63,716 bases of DNA, taken from assembly GCF_003946385.1 (NCBI RefSeq), contig NZ_RHOE01000008.1:1-63716 (forward strand), read 5' to 3'. The notes below the pieces were generated by a model. It made no database searches and was not told the origin of the DNA. It worked only from the letters and a program-made list of their open reading frames with translations. Position numbers and translations under genes: made by a program. The stretch comes from Loigolactobacillus zhaoyuanensis (GTDB lineage: Bacteria; Bacillota; Bacilli; Lactobacillales; Lactobacillaceae). Shown here piece by piece: positions 62,271 through 63,716 of the stretch; within the stretch, counting starts at the first letter, position 1, and each line of letters starts with the position of its first letter.

Positions 62271-62491
62271 CTACACTAAATTTGATGAGGAGCCTGTCCG
62301 ACTAGTTGCACTTCTTGCAACATAGCGAGGAAGGACATCCGTTCCGGAAAATCTTGATTTCTGGCAACAGAAATCCACACTAAAATTGATGAGGAGCCTG
62401 TCCGACTAGTTGCGCTTTTCGCAACGTAGTGAGGAAGGACATCCGTTCCGGAAGATCCTGATTTCTGGTCACAGAAATCTACTTTAATAAT
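62271..62491 (+). repeat. two tandem 104-bp structured repeats ending in the ribosome site of the next gene
   Basis: GATGAGGAG recurs at 62284, 62388 and 62492, exactly 104 bases apart; the third is the Shine-Dalgarno of the DUF1659-like gene. Each unit has stem GGA-gcc-TGTCC...GGACA-TCC, an inner CTA-GTTGC[A/G] loop [T/C]GCAAC-[A/G]-TAG hairpin with one compensated pair, and GATTTCTG...CAGAAATC with a four-base loop. Confidence 0.85.
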
Positions 62492-62508
62492 GATGAGGAG
62501 GTCATCAC

Positions 62509-62712
62509 ATGGTTTGGGAAAAAACTAACCTAGAAATTAAAACAGTCGGCGACGACATCGACGGTGAAGCGACGCACAAGTTCGTCAACATCAAAGAAGG
62601 CACAACGACTGACCAATTCGACAAGTTCGGCACCGCCATCGCTGAACTCGCCGAAGAAGGCTACACCGGCGCAGTCGCCGTGACATACGAACGACACGAC
62701 TACGTGGGTTAG
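62509..62712 (+). CDS. DUF1659-like small protein
   Basis: 67 residues: THKFVNIKEGTTTDQFDKFG then TAIAELAEEGYTGAVAVTYE. The pattern of a beta pair, FxNIKxGTTxDQ, and a helix fits DUF1659. Function unknown. GAGGAGG precedes the ATG and belongs to the repeat unit. Its TAG stop (62710-62712) overlaps the first base-pairs of the following repeat array. Confidence 0.7.
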   Translation: MVWEKTNLEIKTVGDDIDGEATHKFVNIKEGTTTDQFDKFGTAIAELAEEGYTGAVAVTYERHDYVG

Positions 62713-63073
62713 AGTGGGATGAAGTGCGGGAGATTCTGAGGATTAACCTAGCTAGACGAATTGGCTGCGCAGCAGACAGTTGGCCTAGCGTAGTTAACCG
62801 CAGGAATCTGCGCTTCATCGCACGTTTCGATTAGAGTGGTTTGCAGTGCGCTCAGCTCCCGAGCATAGCCTAGTTAGATGAATTGGCTGCGTCAGCAGAC
62901 AGTTTAGCTAACGTAGCTAGGCGGAGGGAGTTGCACTGCTAAGCACGTTTTGGTTAGAGTGGTAAATTAGGCGCTAGACTTTGAGTATCAGCCTAGCTAG
63001 GAGATAAGAGACATGAAATGGCTCGTTCTCATAGCGTAGCTGAGCGGAAAAGTCTGCCTAATTTAGCACGTTT
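62709..63073 (+). ncRNA. array of three tandem ~123-nt structured units
   Basis: Units begin TTAGAGTGG at 62709, 62831 and 62954 and end GCACGTTT at 62827, 62950 and 63073. Outer stems differ but pair: GATGAAGTGC-ggg-AGATTC/GAATCT-GCGCTTCATC; GCAGTGC..CTCCC/GGGAG..GCACTGC; AAATTAGGC-gct-AGACTTT/AAAGTCT-GCCTAATTT. Inner stems pair likewise around CTA and GTAG. A degenerate fourth unit may end at GCACATTT (63172). Confidence 0.7.
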
Positions 63074-63206
63074 CAACTAACTAGCAGAGTGCAGCCACAC
63101 AGTTTCCATCTGAGCCGCACCACAAACCCACGCTCGCCCCAGCGTAAGTTCCGCGGCAGACTCAGCACATTTCATTCCCTATCCCAACACAGAGAGGAGC
63201 TTTCCC
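63074..63206 (+). other. leader between the structured array and the DUF2922 gene
   Basis: Contains CTAGCAGAGTGCAG (63081) and ACTCAGCACATTT (63160-63172), which resemble the flanks of the preceding units, plus GCGTAAG. Its stems are not clearly preserved. AGAGAGGAG (63191-63199) is the ribosome site of the next gene. Confidence 0.4.
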
Positions 63207-63455
63207 ATGAAACAACTTGATATGGAATTCAAAAGCGAAAACGGCAAAACCAAGCACATGCGGTTGAATTACGCCGCCCAGACTTTGGCAGAAACAACGG
63301 TCAAAACGGCGATGCAAACCATCGCCGACCTGAAAATGTTTGAAGTCGAAGCCTGCAATCCGTACGCTTTGCCGATCAAAGCACAGTACGTTGAACGGAC
63401 AGTCACACCAATTTTCGGTGGCGAAGACGCTGAAAAAGCCGATGCCACTGAGTAA
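63207..63455 (+). CDS. DUF2922 domain protein
   Basis: 82 residues: KQLDMEFKSENGKTKHMRLN, TVKTAMQTIADLKMFEV, KAQYVERTVTPIFGG. This is the beta-beta-helix pattern of DUF2922, commonly paired with DUF1659. Role unknown. GAGAGGAG precedes the ATG by 8 bases. Confidence 0.75.
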   Translation: MKQLDMEFKSENGKTKHMRLNYAAQTLAETTVKTAMQTIADLKMFEVEACNPYALPIKAQYVERTVTPIFGGEDAEKADATE

Positions 63456-63467
63456 TTAGTTCAACGC

Positions 63468-63495
63468 AAAAAGGCGTCCATTTGGGCGCCTTTTT
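63468..63495 (+). terminator. terminator after the DUF2922 gene
   Basis: AAAAAGGCGTCC and GGGCGCCTTTTT form the stem around ATTT, ending the sigma-factor/DUF transcript. Confidence 0.85.
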
Positions 63496-63570
63496 CTGTA
63501 TGAAAAGAATTAAAAAATGACTACAAATATTTTATTTAAAAATCAATAATTTCTTAATCTAATATAAATC

Positions 63571-63597
63571 CCAAATTGTCAAATCAAGTGCAACAGT
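63571..63597. mobile_element. candidate terminal inverted repeat of an IS30-family element
   Basis: CCAAATTGTCAAATCAAGTG followed by CAACAGT lies 30 bases outside the transposase stop and shares AAGTGCAACA with the left window edge. Confidence 0.45.
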
Positions 63598-63625
63598 ATC
63601 GACCTATTCTTATAAATTGGTATAG

Positions 63626-63716
63626 TTAATCATCTAAATCAATGAATAGTTCACTGGCGCAGTTGTAGTTCAAGCTCCGACGTGGCCGGTGGTTAAGCGC
63701 GTCTTGGATTCCTTGG
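63626..63716 (-). CDS. IS30-family transposase, C-terminal fragment cut by the window end
   Basis: The last 29 codons are present: QGIQDALNHRPRRSLNYNCA then SELFIDLDD and TAA (63628-63626). LNxRPRRxLNY is the C-terminal signature of IS30-type DDE transposases. The frame is open through the window edge. Confidence 0.75.
   Translation of the reverse strand, partial: QGIQDALNHRPRRSLNYNCASELFIDLDD

Noticed and set aside
62284-62376. Hammerhead ribozyme (TTGATGAG followed later by GGAAA)
   Set aside because: The conserved CUGANGA/GAAA geometry and stem junction do not line up, and the GATGAGGAG is better explained as a duplicated ribosome site.
62713-63206. Small protein genes in the gap between the DUF1659-like and DUF2922 genes
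   Set aside because: Open frames are short, lack ribosome sites and are not kept between the repeat units, whereas base pairing is.
1-63716. tRNA or rRNA genes
   Set aside because: No cloverleaf with GGTTCRA-type T-arm or rRNA signature was recognised on either strand.

Overview
The window looks like a chromosomal contig from a low-GC Firmicute of the family Lactobacillaceae. Supporting evidence: the complete lower mevalonate route (mvk-mvaD-mvaK2 plus type 2 IPP isomerase), a dinG/ypmB/aspB/asnS/dnaD/nth block in the Bacillales-Lactobacillales order, two LPXTG proteins with KxYKxGKxW-type signal peptides, C69 dipeptidase, oleate hydratase, many TTG/GTG starts behind strong Shine-Dalgarno sites, and a ComX-like sigma factor followed by DUF1659/DUF2922 genes. 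Genus cannot be fixed by eye. Both ends carry an inward-facing AAGTGCAACA motif, and the right end holds the C-terminus of an IS30-type transposase, so the contig probably ends in copies of one insertion sequence.

Layout. 0-7.8 kb: replication/repair and amino-acid housekeeping block, leftward. 8-12.2 kb: rightward mevalonate operon from mevalonate to DMAPP. 12.3-18.8 kb: leftward housekeeping genes (m5C RNA methyltransferase, ABC-type permease, methyltransferase, SufT-like Fe-S factor, lysA, tautomerase, YitT). 19-27 kb: C69 dipeptidase, two YjeM-like amino-acid antiporters, a nonsense-interrupted maltose/galactoside acetyltransferase and a class B PBP. 27.2-40 kb: surface/accessory block with an EVE-HNH-like protein, an Mga-type regulator, a GtfA-GtfB glycosylation pair, a giant Asp-rich thrombospondin-type-3 repeat adhesin split by a one-base frameshift, methylglyoxal synthase and an LRR/Ig-like LPXTG protein. 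40-53.4 kb: copper efflux genes with two cop boxes, ilvD with nearby Fe-S proteins, an OatA-like acyltransferase with a MORN partner, oleate hydratase, and an orphan substrate-binding lipoprotein. 53.4-63.7 kb: accessory region with nested repeats, two unknown proteins, HigBA, a Phd-like antitoxin, a phage-type RepO/DnaB replication pair, a ComK-like protein divergent from a ComX-like sigma factor, and DUF1659/DUF2922 genes embedded in an array of tandem structured repeats.

Two things stand out. (1) Downstream of the sigma factor are two tandem 104-bp repeats and three tandem ~123-bp repeats. Their stem sequences differ but remain base-paired, and both types share a CTA-[stem]-(G/A)TAG core. 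This looks like a tandem structured RNA. (2) A 118-bp unit (alpha) occurs four times at TG dinucleotides with covarying hairpins. It sits inside two other repeat families (beta and gamma) whose unoccupied copies are also in the window, which suggests a very small insertion-like element. Everything was done by reading; no database or folding program was run.
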